From an uncultured Oscillospiraceae bacterium (GTDB lineage Bacteria > Bacillota_A > Clostridia > Oscillospirales > Oscillospiraceae), in NCBI GenBank assembly GCA_900757695.1, contig CAAEOU010000225.1, positions 1 through 27,798 of the forward strand: 27,798 bases of DNA, written 5' to 3'. Of this stretch, positions 1-7,388 are shown piece by piece (the first letter of the stretch is position 1; the number at the start of each line of letters is the position of its first letter). The notes beneath the pieces are model-generated. The model had not been told where the DNA came from. It worked only from the letters and a program-made list of their open reading frames with translations, and searched no databases. The position numbers were made by a program, and so were the translations under genes.

Positions 1-272
1 CGGAAAGTCTGGAAGCGGATGATCCTGAGGAACTTCTGCTGGACGAGCCCACCCGCGGCATCGACGTTGGCGCCAAGTACGAGATCTATCAGCTGATCAT
101 TGATCTGGCAAAACAGGGAAAGACCATTGTCATGGTCTCCTCCGAAATGCCGGAGCTGCTTGGTACCTGTGACCGAATTCTCGTTATGTCCGGCGGCAAG
201 CTGGCCGGTGAAGTAGACGCAAAGACCGCTACCCAGGAAGAGATTATGACCCTGGCTGCGAAATACGTATAA
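1..272 (+). CDS. mglA: Sugar ABC transporter ATP-binding protein, C-terminal fragment (MglA/RbsA type)
   Basis: This is the 3' end of a sugar-import ATPase; the 5' part lies outside the window. Reading from base 3, about 89 codons are visible before the TAA at 270-272. They contain the Walker B and D-loop stretch [19 protein letters not shown], the switch region [12 protein letters not shown] with Ser/Glu in place of the usual switch His (typical of the second cassette of MglA/RbsA/XylG proteins), and the closing LAAKYV. It hydrolyses ATP in the cytoplasm to drive import through the permease that starts 16 bases downstream. The 'mgl' name rests on that permease and on family resemblance. RbsA or a related pentose/hexose system cannot be excluded without the binding protein. 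The first 15 or so codons fit the family less well (an extra Asp before DPE), which may be natural or an edge effect. Confidence 0.85.
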   Translation, partial: ESLEADDPEELLLDEPTRGIDVGAKYEIYQLIIDLAKQGKTIVMVSSEMPELLGTCDRILVMSGGKLAGEVDAKTATQEEIMTLAAKYV

Positions 273-288
273 GAGGAGGAAACCAGCC

Positions 289-1365
289 GTGGCTGAAAAA
301 CAAGCAACCAAGAAAAACTCCATCCAGACTCGCTGGGCACATTTCCAGAGTCTATCCAAGCAGGATAAGCGCCGCACCATTGTAGACATGCTGTTCAACA
401 ACGCCATGTACATTATCATTATCCTTGCTATCATCTTTATTGCCATCCGGGTTCCCCAGTTTGTATCGCTGTCTTCCATCGTAAACATCATCTCCCTGAC
501 AGCTGCAAAGCTGCCCATTGCACTGGGCATTGCCGGATGCATTGTACTTACCGGTACCGATATTTCCGCAGGCCGTGCCGTGGGTCTCTCCGCCTGTATC
601 TCCGCCTCTCTGCTGACCACTGCCAACAAGATCTTTCCGGGCCTCGGCGTTCAGCCGCTGCCGCTGGTATTCCTGCTGGTCATCGCAGTGGGTGCTGTGA
701 TCGGTCTGGTCAACGGCTTCTCTGTGGCAAAGTTTAAGCTACATCCCTTTATTGTCACCCTGTCCACCCAGCTGATCGTCTACGGCACCATCCTGCTGTA
801 CCTGAAGATGGGTGAGAATAATGGCCAGACCCTTTCCGGTCTTTCTGAGGGCTATCGGAATCTGGTGGCAGGCCCCCTGTTCAGCATTGGAAACGTGGCC
901 GTTCCCCGTTATGTGCTCTATGCAATTTTGCTCACTGCGCTGATGTGGATCATCTGGAACAAGACCACCTTCGGCAAGAATATGTTTGCAGTCGGCTCCA
1001 ACGAAGAGGCTGCCAACGTTTCCGGTGTAAACGTAACCGCTACCATCATTATGGTATTTGTCCTGGCTGGCATTATGTACGGCATCACCGGTTTCTTCGA
1101 CGGTGCCCGCATTGCTTCCGTCAACGCCAACACCGGCCTCAACTATGAGTGCGATGCCATTGCAGCCTGTGTCATCGGCGGTGTCTCCTTCGTTGGTGGT
1201 ATTGGTAAGATTTCCGGCATTGTAGTCGGTGTTCTGCTTCTGCAGATCATTTTTACCGGCCTCAACTTCCTGTCTGTGGATCAGAACGCACTGTATATCA
1301 TTAAGGGCCTGGTTATTCTGGTAGCCTGCGCCATTGATATGCGCAAGTATCTGGTTCGGAAGTAA
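289..1365 (+). CDS. mglC: Galactose/methyl-galactoside ABC transporter permease MglC
   Basis: Inner-membrane permease of 358 residues, the usual length for MglC. After a charged cytoplasmic N-terminus of about 45 residues come multiple hydrophobic segments (for example 46-62, 75-100 and 125-145), in the pattern of the BPD_transp_2 family (RbsC/MglC). The conserved stretch around GLVNGFSVAKFKLHPFIVTL and the late GVSFVGGIGKISG loop are visible. The start is GTG at 289, placed 7 bases after an AGGAGG-like site at 274-281; no ATG fits better. It follows the ATPase by 16 bases and precedes a small B-repeat protein by 3 bases, so the three are one operon. The longer N-terminal extension, compared with E. 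coli MglC, resembles that of clostridial members. The substrate is inferred from the family (galactose, methyl-galactosides, possibly glucose). Confidence 0.9.
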   Translation: MAEKQATKKNSIQTRWAHFQSLSKQDKRRTIVDMLFNNAMYIIIILAIIFIAIRVPQFVSLSSIVNIISLTAAKLPIALGIAGCIVLTGTDISAGRAVGLSACISASLLTTANKIFPGLGVQPLPLVFLLVIAVGAVIGLVNGFSVAKFKLHPFIVTLSTQLIVYGTILLYLKMGENNGQTLSGLSEGYRNLVAGPLFSIGNVAVPRYVLYAILLTALMWIIWNKTTFGKNMFAVGSNEEAANVSGVNVTATIIMVFVLAGIMYGITGFFDGARIASVNANTGLNYECDAIAACVIGGVSFVGGIGKISGIVVGVLLLQIIFTGLNFLSVDQNALYIIKGLVILVACAIDMRKYLVRK

Positions 1366-1368
1366 GCA

Positions 1369-1749
1369 ATGGATCCAAAGGACTCCCTCCGTCCCGGAGA
1401 TTTCCCCGAGCAGCGAAAGCTGCGCGGCCTGTACAAGCATGTAAAGATCTCCGTTCGGACATTGGATATCATCATTGTAGCCGGTATTCTCGCCATCGTG
1501 CTGTGCGTCTTTGTGGCGACCCGCCACAGCGGTTATACCGTCACCTTTGACTCTGCCGGCGGCAGCGATGTAGCCACCCAGGAGCTCCAATATGGAGATT
1601 TTGTCTCCGAGCCGGAGCCGCCTACCCGTGAGGGCTATACCTTCGACGGGTGGTACTCAGACGATGCGCTGCTGAATCCATGGGACTTTCAAAACACCCC
1701 AGTGGATGGCAGCTTGGAGCTCCACGCAAAGTGGCAAGCAAAAAAATAG
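1369..1749 (+). CDS. Membrane-anchored InlB B-repeat (Flg_new) protein
   Basis: A 126-residue protein that begins 3 bases after the mglC stop, so it is almost certainly co-translated with the sugar permease. It has a basic N-terminal region (1-31), one membrane segment (about 32-51, IIIVAGILAIVLCVFVA) and one extracytoplasmic B-repeat module (about 56-124). The module has the signature elements YTVTFDSAGGSDV, PTREGYTFDGWYSD and LELHAKW, typical of the Listeria-Bacteroides/InlB B-repeat (Flg_new) family. No catalytic residues are visible. The positive-inside rule predicts the repeat faces outside. B-repeats usually occur in long adhesins, and here there is only one. Its role is unknown; position suggests it helps the sugar transporter or its substrate-binding protein at the cell surface. 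That is an inference. Confidence 0.8.
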   Translation: MDPKDSLRPGDFPEQRKLRGLYKHVKISVRTLDIIIVAGILAIVLCVFVATRHSGYTVTFDSAGGSDVATQELQYGDFVSEPEPPTREGYTFDGWYSDDALLNPWDFQNTPVDGSLELHAKWQAKK

Positions 1750-1756
1750 ACCTTCT

Positions 1757-1789
1757 CCTGCTGCCGCAGCTGCGGCAGCAGGAATTTTT
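1757..1789 (+). terminator. Intrinsic terminator of the mgl operon
   Basis: A perfect 26-base palindrome at 1757-1782 (arm CCTGCTGCCGCAG and its complement) is followed by AATTTTTA. It lies 8 bases after the B-repeat gene stop. Confidence 0.85.
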
Positions 1790-1812
1790 ACAGGCTGAAG
1801 GAGTTATTTTTT

Positions 1813-2247
1813 ATGAAGCCTATTCTTGTAAGCGCCTGCCTTCTGGGCACAAATTGCAAATACAGCGGCGGAAATAACCTCTGTCCCAAGCTGATGCGTT
1901 TGGCAGAGCATCAACCGCTGATCCCGGTCTGTCCGGAGCAGCTGGGCGGCCTCCCGACCCCGCGTCCCCCCGCCGAACGTCAGGGGGACGCCGTTGTGAC
2001 CTGCGAGGGCAATGACGTTACCGCCCAGTACCAGAGGGGTGCGGAGGAAGCCCTGAAGCTGGCACAGCTCTTTGGCTGCGACACCGCCATTCTCAAGGCC
2101 CGCAGTCCCTCCTGCGGCCACGGGATCATTTATGACGGCACCTTTACCGGCACAAAAATTCCCGGCTTCGGGATCACCGCTGCGCTTCTGGAGAAAGCCG
2201 GGCTCACCATTTATACGGAGCTGGACTTGCCCGATTCCCTAATTTAA
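1813..2247 (+). CDS. DUF523 family protein (TudS-like Fe-S protein)
   Basis: A 144-residue cytoplasmic protein with the DUF523 (YbbK) hallmarks: the N-terminal SACLLGTNCKYSGG, then IPVCPEQLGGLPTPRPPAE and the late LKARSPSCGHG. Cys9, Cys40 and Cys101 sit where the family's three cluster-ligating cysteines are expected, and Glu42 is in the conserved PVCPE. Characterised members (TudS) are [4Fe-4S] enzymes that desulfurate thiouracil, with a role proposed in detoxifying thiolated bases released from tRNA. Whether this copy does the same is inferred. The ATG at 1813 follows AAGGAGTT at 1799-1806. The gene stands alone between two terminators. thiI, which makes 4-thiouridine in tRNA, lies about 8 kb away in this window; a functional link is only a suggestion. 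Confidence 0.85.
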   Translation: MKPILVSACLLGTNCKYSGGNNLCPKLMRLAEHQPLIPVCPEQLGGLPTPRPPAERQGDAVVTCEGNDVTAQYQRGAEEALKLAQLFGCDTAILKARSPSCGHGIIYDGTFTGTKIPGFGITAALLEKAGLTIYTELDLPDSLI

Positions 2248-2255
2248 CACAAAAA

Positions 2256-2310
2256 CGCCGGATCGCACCTGTGACATGTTCCCAGTGCGATCCGGCCGTT
2301 TTATTCTTTT
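2256..2310. terminator. Bidirectional intrinsic terminator between convergent genes
   Basis: An 11-bp stem pairs CCGGATCGCAC (2258-2268) with GTGCGATCCGG (2285-2295). On the plus strand CGTTTTATTCTTTTT follows. On the minus strand the stem is followed by a T-run (complement of AAAAA at 2251-2255). It serves the DUF523 gene and the convergent phosphatase gene. Confidence 0.85.
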
Positions 2311-3081
2311 TCAGGGCTGCTCCACCAGCTTGGTGCGCAGTGCCGCAATGGTATGCTCCGGCAAGCCGATGGTACGGAGATACTCCACCGGGCCGCCGTA
2401 CCGCTCTGTCAGGTAATCGATCAGCATCAGCATTGCAGAGGCTGGCGTCTGGAAAAAGCTCTCGTCCATCTTTGGCCCCTCCATGCCGCCCTCTTTTTCC
2501 AGCTTGGGCCCCAGATACATTTTTCCTTCCCGGATCTTCTGATACACCGGTTCCAGATACACCTGACTGACACAGTAGTCCGCCGCAATATCTTCCCGTG
2601 CAACACCTGCAATGGAGAGCAGATAGCAGGTCATAAGCCCTGTTCGGTCCTTGCCCGTGGTGCAGTGATACAGCAGCGCCCCGGGACAATTGGCTGCGAT
2701 CTCCAGCACGTCCAGCGCCCAGTCCCGGCTGTCCTCCGCCATGGTGATGTACTGTTCTCCCCAACTGAGCTTTTGGGGCATCGGCGGCTTTTTCCCGCCC
2801 ACAATGGCCGCCTCATGGAACAGCGGCCGTGGATAGTAAGGCATCAGCGCTGCCAGATCACTGGGCCGTGCCTCCATCTCCCCCCGGCTCCGAAAGTCCA
2901 TGGACGCTGTGATCCCATAGGCCCGCAGATAGTCGATATCCTCGGCAGGCAGTCCCACCGGCGCCTCACTGCGCACAAACACCCCAAAGCGGGTGGTGCC
3001 GCCATCCCGGGTGGGGAATCCCCCCAGATCTCTGGCATTATGCAGTCCCTTCGTCATCAGTCTTCTTGTGGGCATTCTCAT
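2311..3081 (-). CDS. Tyrosine-protein phosphatase-like protein (Y_phosphatase3 family)
   Basis: A 256-residue cytoplasmic phosphatase of the bacterial MptpB/IphP-like group (PF13350 type). The signature loop HCTTGKDRTG is intact, with catalytic Cys140 and Arg146. The N-terminal NARDLGGFPTRDGG and FRSRGEMEA elements are also typical. Such enzymes act on phosphotyrosine, phosphoserine or phosphoinositides; the substrate here is unknown. The start can be ATG 3081 or ATG 3075. The ribosome site AAGGAG (3085-3090) is only 3 bases from the first but 9 from the second, so the shorter form beginning MPTRR is quite possible. It begins 10 bases after the permease stop and looks co-transcribed with the upstream ABC genes. 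Why a phosphatase sits with this exporter is not evident from the sequence. Confidence 0.88.
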   Translation of the reverse strand: MRMPTRRLMTKGLHNARDLGGFPTRDGGTTRFGVFVRSEAPVGLPAEDIDYLRAYGITASMDFRSRGEMEARPSDLAALMPYYPRPLFHEAAIVGGKKPPMPQKLSWGEQYITMAEDSRDWALDVLEIAANCPGALLYHCTTGKDRTGLMTCYLLSIAGVAREDIAADYCVSQVYLEPVYQKIREGKMYLGPKLEKEGGMEGPKMDESFFQTPASAMLMLIDYLTERYGGPVEYLRTIGLPEHTIAALRTKLVEQP

Positions 3082-3091
3082 CTACTCCTTT

Positions 3092-6000
3092 TTACTCTAC
3101 AGATTTCAGCGACTGCACCATGTCGATCTTCTTCATCCGGAAATACATCAGGAAATTCACGATCAGCGCAAACAGCAGGGACAGCACAATGGACATTCCA
3201 TAGTTCCTCGGAAGTGCCTGACGGCCAAACATCACAAAGTCCAGCTCAATGGTGCGGATCAGATAGGTACACAGATATTTTCCCAGCAGCTGTCCAAAGG
3301 CAATGCCCAGCAGGGTCAAAATAATATTTTCCCGATAAATATACATGGCCACTTCCCGGTCATAAAAGCCCAGCACCTTAATGGTGGCGAGCTCTCGGAT
3401 GCGCTCTGTAATATTGATATTGGTGAGGTTATACAGCACCACCAGAGCCAGCGCCGCAGCGGACAAAATGATGATGGTAACCGCCGCATTGACCGCCTTC
3501 ATATTCTCTTCAAAGGAGTGGGCCGCAGCGCCAATGTTGGAGACCGCCGTGACGCTGTCCATTTCCATGAACCGCTGGGACATCTCTTCCACAGCCGGAT
3601 CCGCAGGATCCTTTGCCGTAATCATCAGCTCATTGGGCACATAGTCCGTACCAAACAGCTGTGTATAGAGCTCCGCACTCATATAGACGTAATGCCGAAC
3701 ATAGTGCTCAACGATCCCCGTCACCTTCGCCTGTGCTTTTTCTCCGCACTCCAGCGTCAGGGTATCCCCTACCGAAAGGTTCAGCAGCTCCGCCAGCTTT
3801 TCGCTGATCACCACACCGTCATTCTGGATTTCCACCGGTGCTCCGTTTGACAGCTCCCGGAAGGTCACCTGCTGAGCAAGCGCTGCCGGATCGTCCGTCA
3901 CCACCAAATAGCCGTCCTGACTGCCGGAGTCATTGGAGGCCGTTACCGAACGGGTATAGATCTCCGCCGCAGAGGCCGTATTTTCGTCCTCCATGGCCTG
4001 CGCCAAGAGCCGCTTTCCGGCCTCGGCATTCTCCGGCTCCATGGACACCTGAAGGTTGTAACGGTAGATATCCCCATACTGAATATCGATGATGCTGAAA
4101 ATACTGGAACGAAGTCCAAGCCCTGCGATCATCAGTGCCGTACATCCGGCAATGCCAATGACCGTCATAAAAAAGCGCTTTTTATACCGGAACAGATTCC
4201 GGCAGGATACCTTCACAGAAAAGCTGAAATACTTCCACAGAAACGGAATACGCTCCAGTAAAATGCGTTTTCCGGCTTTGGGTGCCTTGGGCCGCATCAG
4301 TGCCGCCGGGGTCTCTCTGGCCGTTGCCAGCATGGCCCACAGCGTTGCCCCTGCGGTGCAGGCCACACCTGCTCCTACCGCTCCAAGGCTCAGGGGCCAA
4401 TACAGCTCCAGATGCAGGGACGGTAAGGTATACATAATTCCATAAGAGGTAAAAATCACCCACGGGATCAGCGTTGCGCCAATGGCCACGCCCACAATAC
4501 CGCCGCCCACTGCGGCAATTGCGCCATAGAGCAGGAACTTCAGTGTAATCACACCGGTGCCGTAGCCCATGGCCTTGATGGAGCCGATCTCCGTGCGTTC
4601 CTCCTCCACCATTCGTGTCATGGTGGTCAGGCACACCAGCGCCGCCACCACAAAAAAGATCACCGGGAACATATTGGCCAAGTTTGCCATACGCTGGGCA
4701 TTTTGATCGTAGCTCACAAAGCCGTAATTGCTGCCCCGATCCAGCACATAGACATTCGGCGTCTCGATCTCATCGATTTTATTCTGGGCATCATCAATTT
4801 CCCTTTGGCCCTCCGCCAGCTTTTCATCGGCTTCCTTTCTGGCATCCGCCAGCTTGCCCTGATTCTCTTCGTACTGGTTCTCGCCGTCTTCCAGCTTGGC
4901 CTGATTTTCCGTGATTTCGTTTTCCGCATCCGCCAGCTGGGTTTCATATTCCGTCTGTGCCTGGGCGTATTCTGACTCGCCGGTCTCCAACTGCTGCTGG
5001 GCCTCATAATACTCGCTCCAGCCGCTGTCGATCTGTGCCTGTGCCGATGCGATCTGGCTCTGTGCCGACGCCGCCTGCTGCTCATATTGGCTTTGCGCCG
5101 CCGCAAGCTGCGCTTTGGCCTCGGCCAGTGCAGTTTCTCCGGCAGAGAGCTGTGCTTCCGACGATTCCAGCGCCGACGTCATAGCGTCATAGGTTTCCTG
5201 GGAAAACGTCAGCGTAGCCGGGTCAATTTCCACCCCCGCTGCAGCGGCAGCCTCTATCTGCTCCTGTTGGGCAGCCAATCCCTGCCCATAGGCCTCTGTC
5301 TGCTGCCGCAGTTCCTCTGTCTGCTGTCTGGCCTCCTCCAGAGAGGCTTCCTGCTGATCGATCTGGCTCTGGGCGTCATCCAGCTGCCCCTTTGCCTCCG
5401 CAAGCTGCTGCTCTGCGGAAGCCTTCTGACTGTCCAGCTGTGCCTGCGACTGATCCAGCTGTGTTTTTGCCTCTTCCAGCTGGTGATAACCGTCATCCAG
5501 CTGTGCCCGTGCATCACTTAGCTGCTGCCGGCCGTCGCTGACCGCCTGTTCATACTGGCTTTGGGCGTCCGTTAAGCTGGCCCATCCGTCATCCAGGGTT
5601 TTTCTCGCCTCGCTGAGCTCCGACTGCCCGTCCTCGATCTGCTGCTGGGCATCTGACTGCGCCTCGTTCAGCTGCTGCCGGGCATCGTCCACCTGCTGCT
5701 GGGCATCCTTTCGCAGGCTTTCATATCGGAGCTGTGCCCGCTCCTCTGCGGCATCGGTAAGCCGCTGGGTCAGAGCATCGATCTGATCCTCGTATTCCTG
5801 TGAATAGGCGTCCAGCTTCTTTGCCCCGGCCGCCGTCACATTACAGAGGGTATAGTAGTCCAGCTGAAAGCTGGACTCCGGCAGAAGCATATATTCATCC
5901 ACGCTGCCGTCTCCCAAACTGCTGGTGCCCCGTTCAATGGAGATATACAACGGACTCTGCACCACACCGGTAATGGTAAACGTATTCCCCGCCAGTGCGT

Positions 6001-6481
6001 CGGCATACTGCTCCCCCGGTGTCACCGTGACCTGATCGCCTACCGCCACATCGTAGTAGTTCAGCAGCTTTTCCTCCACTGCGCATTCATCGGGCTGTTC
6101 CGGCAGTCGGCCCTCCACCACAATGGGGGCATTGATCCCCGATGGAGACAGGCTGATGGCCTTTACTACCCGATCACTTTCCGGCAGAGACATAATGGCA
6201 TCCAGCGCCCAGCCTCCTTCTGCCTGTCCAACGCCTTCCACCTCGGAAAACGCCGCAATGTCCTCCTCGGTGAGTCCCAAGGTCGACATGATCTGGATGT
6301 CCATAAAGTTCTGACGGTCAAAGTATTCGTCTGAGGTTTTCCTCATATCCGGCGCCGCAGAGCGCAGTCCAACCAGAAACATGCAGCCCAGCGCCACCAT
6401 AATAAAAATGGATAAAAAGCGCGTAAAGGATCCCCGGATCTCCCGGAACAGAACTTTTCTAAGGCTCCGGTTCACTACCAC
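3092..6481 (-). CDS. FtsX-like ABC transporter permease with long extracytoplasmic coiled coil
   Basis: An 1129-residue membrane protein, much longer than a typical MacB (about 650) or LolC/E. Order: one membrane segment (about 18-40), an extracytoplasmic MacB_PCD-like region to about 220, a Gln/Ala/Glu-rich heptad coiled coil (about 224-574, many DAQSQ, QLDDA and AEAKAQL units), a first FtsX block of three or four segments (about 595-740, including MVEEERTEIGSIKAMGY), a second periplasmic domain, and a final FtsX block (about 1000-1125, including ERIRELATIKVLGFYDREV). The start is GTG at 6481, or the GTG two codons later at 6475; it overlaps the ATPase gene by 7 bases. With that ATPase it should form a type VII (MacB/FtsX-like) mechanotransmission ABC complex. 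Possible roles are export of peptide or lipid, or control of a cell wall hydrolase. No substrate is visible. Confidence 0.88.
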   Translation of the reverse strand: MVVNRSLRKVLFREIRGSFTRFLSIFIMVALGCMFLVGLRSAAPDMRKTSDEYFDRQNFMDIQIMSTLGLTEEDIAAFSEVEGVGQAEGGWALDAIMSLPESDRVVKAISLSPSGINAPIVVEGRLPEQPDECAVEEKLLNYYDVAVGDQVTVTPGEQYADALAGNTFTITGVVQSPLYISIERGTSSLGDGSVDEYMLLPESSFQLDYYTLCNVTAAGAKKLDAYSQEYEDQIDALTQRLTDAAEERAQLRYESLRKDAQQQVDDARQQLNEAQSDAQQQIEDGQSELSEARKTLDDGWASLTDAQSQYEQAVSDGRQQLSDARAQLDDGYHQLEEAKTQLDQSQAQLDSQKASAEQQLAEAKGQLDDAQSQIDQQEASLEEARQQTEELRQQTEAYGQGLAAQQEQIEAAAAAGVEIDPATLTFSQETYDAMTSALESSEAQLSAGETALAEAKAQLAAAQSQYEQQAASAQSQIASAQAQIDSGWSEYYEAQQQLETGESEYAQAQTEYETQLADAENEITENQAKLEDGENQYEENQGKLADARKEADEKLAEGQREIDDAQNKIDEIETPNVYVLDRGSNYGFVSYDQNAQRMANLANMFPVIFFVVAALVCLTTMTRMVEEERTEIGSIKAMGYGTGVITLKFLLYGAIAAVGGGIVGVAIGATLIPWVIFTSYGIMYTLPSLHLELYWPLSLGAVGAGVACTAGATLWAMLATARETPAALMRPKAPKAGKRILLERIPFLWKYFSFSVKVSCRNLFRYKKRFFMTVIGIAGCTALMIAGLGLRSSIFSIIDIQYGDIYRYNLQVSMEPENAEAGKRLLAQAMEDENTASAAEIYTRSVTASNDSGSQDGYLVVTDDPAALAQQVTFRELSNGAPVEIQNDGVVISEKLAELLNLSVGDTLTLECGEKAQAKVTGIVEHYVRHYVYMSAELYTQLFGTDYVPNELMITAKDPADPAVEEMSQRFMEMDSVTAVSNIGAAAHSFEENMKAVNAAVTIIILSAAALALVVLYNLTNINITERIRELATIKVLGFYDREVAMYIYRENIILTLLGIAFGQLLGKYLCTYLIRTIELDFVMFGRQALPRNYGMSIVLSLLFALIVNFLMYFRMKKIDMVQSLKSVE

Positions 6482-7176
6482 TCAATCCTTTCTATAGGAA
6501 CGGGATTTTCATTCTGATACATCTTGCTGACCTTGCCGCTGCGGATCTGGATCACCCGATCCCCCATGGGCATCAGTGCGGAGTTATGGGTTATGATCAC
6601 CACCGTCATGCCATCCCGGCGGCAGGTGTCCTGCAGCAGCTGCAAAACCTCCTTGCCGGTATTGTAGTCCAGCGCACCGGTAGGTTCATCGCACAGCAGC
6701 AGCTTGGGGCGTTTTGCCAGCGCACGGGCAATGGCAACCCGCTGCTGCTCGCCGCCGGAGAGCTGGGCAGGGAAATTGTTCATCCGATCCTTCAGCCCTA
6801 CACGGGTCAAGGCTTCCACCGCATCCATATGATCCGGGCAGATCTCACTGGCCAATTCCACGTTTTCCAGTGCCGTCAGATTGCCCACCAGATTATAAAA
6901 CTGGAAAACAAACCCGATATCATAGCGCCGATAGCTCGTCAAATTTCTCCCTCTCAGCCCCGCAATTTCCCGGCCATCTACCAGAATGGAGCCTGAGGTA
7001 GGCGTATCCATGCCCCCCAGCAGGTTCAGCACGGTGGTCTTTCCTGCGCCGCTGGGGCCTACTACAATGCACAGCTCCCCCTGCTCCACCTGAAAATCCA
7101 CCCCGTCCAAGGCCCTGATGCCGCCATTGCCCCCGGGATAGACCCGGGTAACGTCCTTTACTTCAATATAAGCCAT
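6475..7176 (-). CDS. ABC transporter ATP-binding protein (MacB/LolD type)
   Basis: A 233-residue ATPase with Walker [10 protein letters not shown], a Q-loop in [20 protein letters not shown], the signature [15 protein letters not shown], Walker [13 protein letters not shown] and the switch His in VIITHNSA. These place it in the LolD/MacB/FtsE group that energises FtsX-like permeases. I chose ATG 7176 because GAGGA lies 8 bases upstream and the protein then begins [16 protein letters not shown] as relatives do. A start at 7215 would add 13 unlike residues and would leave too little room after the promoter at 7217-7245. It is the first gene of a three-gene operon and overlaps the permease by 7 bases. 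Confidence 0.93.
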   Translation of the reverse strand: MAYIEVKDVTRVYPGGNGGIRALDGVDFQVEQGELCIVVGPSGAGKTTVLNLLGGMDTPTSGSILVDGREIAGLRGRNLTSYRRYDIGFVFQFYNLVGNLTALENVELASEICPDHMDAVEALTRVGLKDRMNNFPAQLSGGEQQRVAIARALAKRPKLLLCDEPTGALDYNTGKEVLQLLQDTCRRDGMTVVIITHNSALMPMGDRVIQIRSGKVSKMYQNENPVPIERIEW

Positions 7177-7216
7177 AGCATATTCCTCACAACAGTCTTT
7201 TTCCGAATACAGCATT

Positions 7217-7245
7217 ATTATAGTATAATTCCGAAAAAAAGTACA
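7217..7245 (-). promoter_or_regulatory. Sigma-A-type promoter for the ABC-phosphatase operon
   Basis: On the minus strand a perfect -10 TATAAT (7217-7222) is 17 bases from a weak -35 TGTACT (7240-7245). Transcription would start near 7210, giving a leader of about 35 bases. Two direct copies of TTCGGAA on the minus strand lie in the spacer and just past the start (about 7229-7235 and 7201-7207). Confidence 0.65.
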
Positions 7246-7336
7246 TGCTTCCCTTGTGAATTTTCTCCATGCAGCGTCCCTATTCCCGGAAGCTATAGCC
7301 CATAACCAACTGATATCAGAGCATCCCGGCAGTTTA

Positions 7337-7345
7337 TGGTATAAT
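7337..7345 (+). promoter_or_regulatory. Extended -10 promoter for the flavoprotein gene
   Basis: TGGTATAAT is a consensus extended -10 element (TG, one base, TATAAT). No good -35 is present 17 bases upstream, which fits extended -10 promoters. The predicted leader is about 37 bases. Confidence 0.65.
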
Positions 7346-7388
7346 GCTTCTATATCGAACCAAATTATTGGAATTAGGAGGAATACAA

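Noticed and set aside
2353..3324. A 323-codon plus-strand frame opposite the phosphatase
   Set aside because: It spans the ends of two real minus-strand genes, lacks a ribosome site and has shadow-like composition.
7344..7388. Longer start for the flavoprotein at ATG 7344
   Set aside because: This ATG overlaps the -10 element TATAAT (7340-7345), so it would not be in the mRNA. AGGAGG points to ATG 7389.
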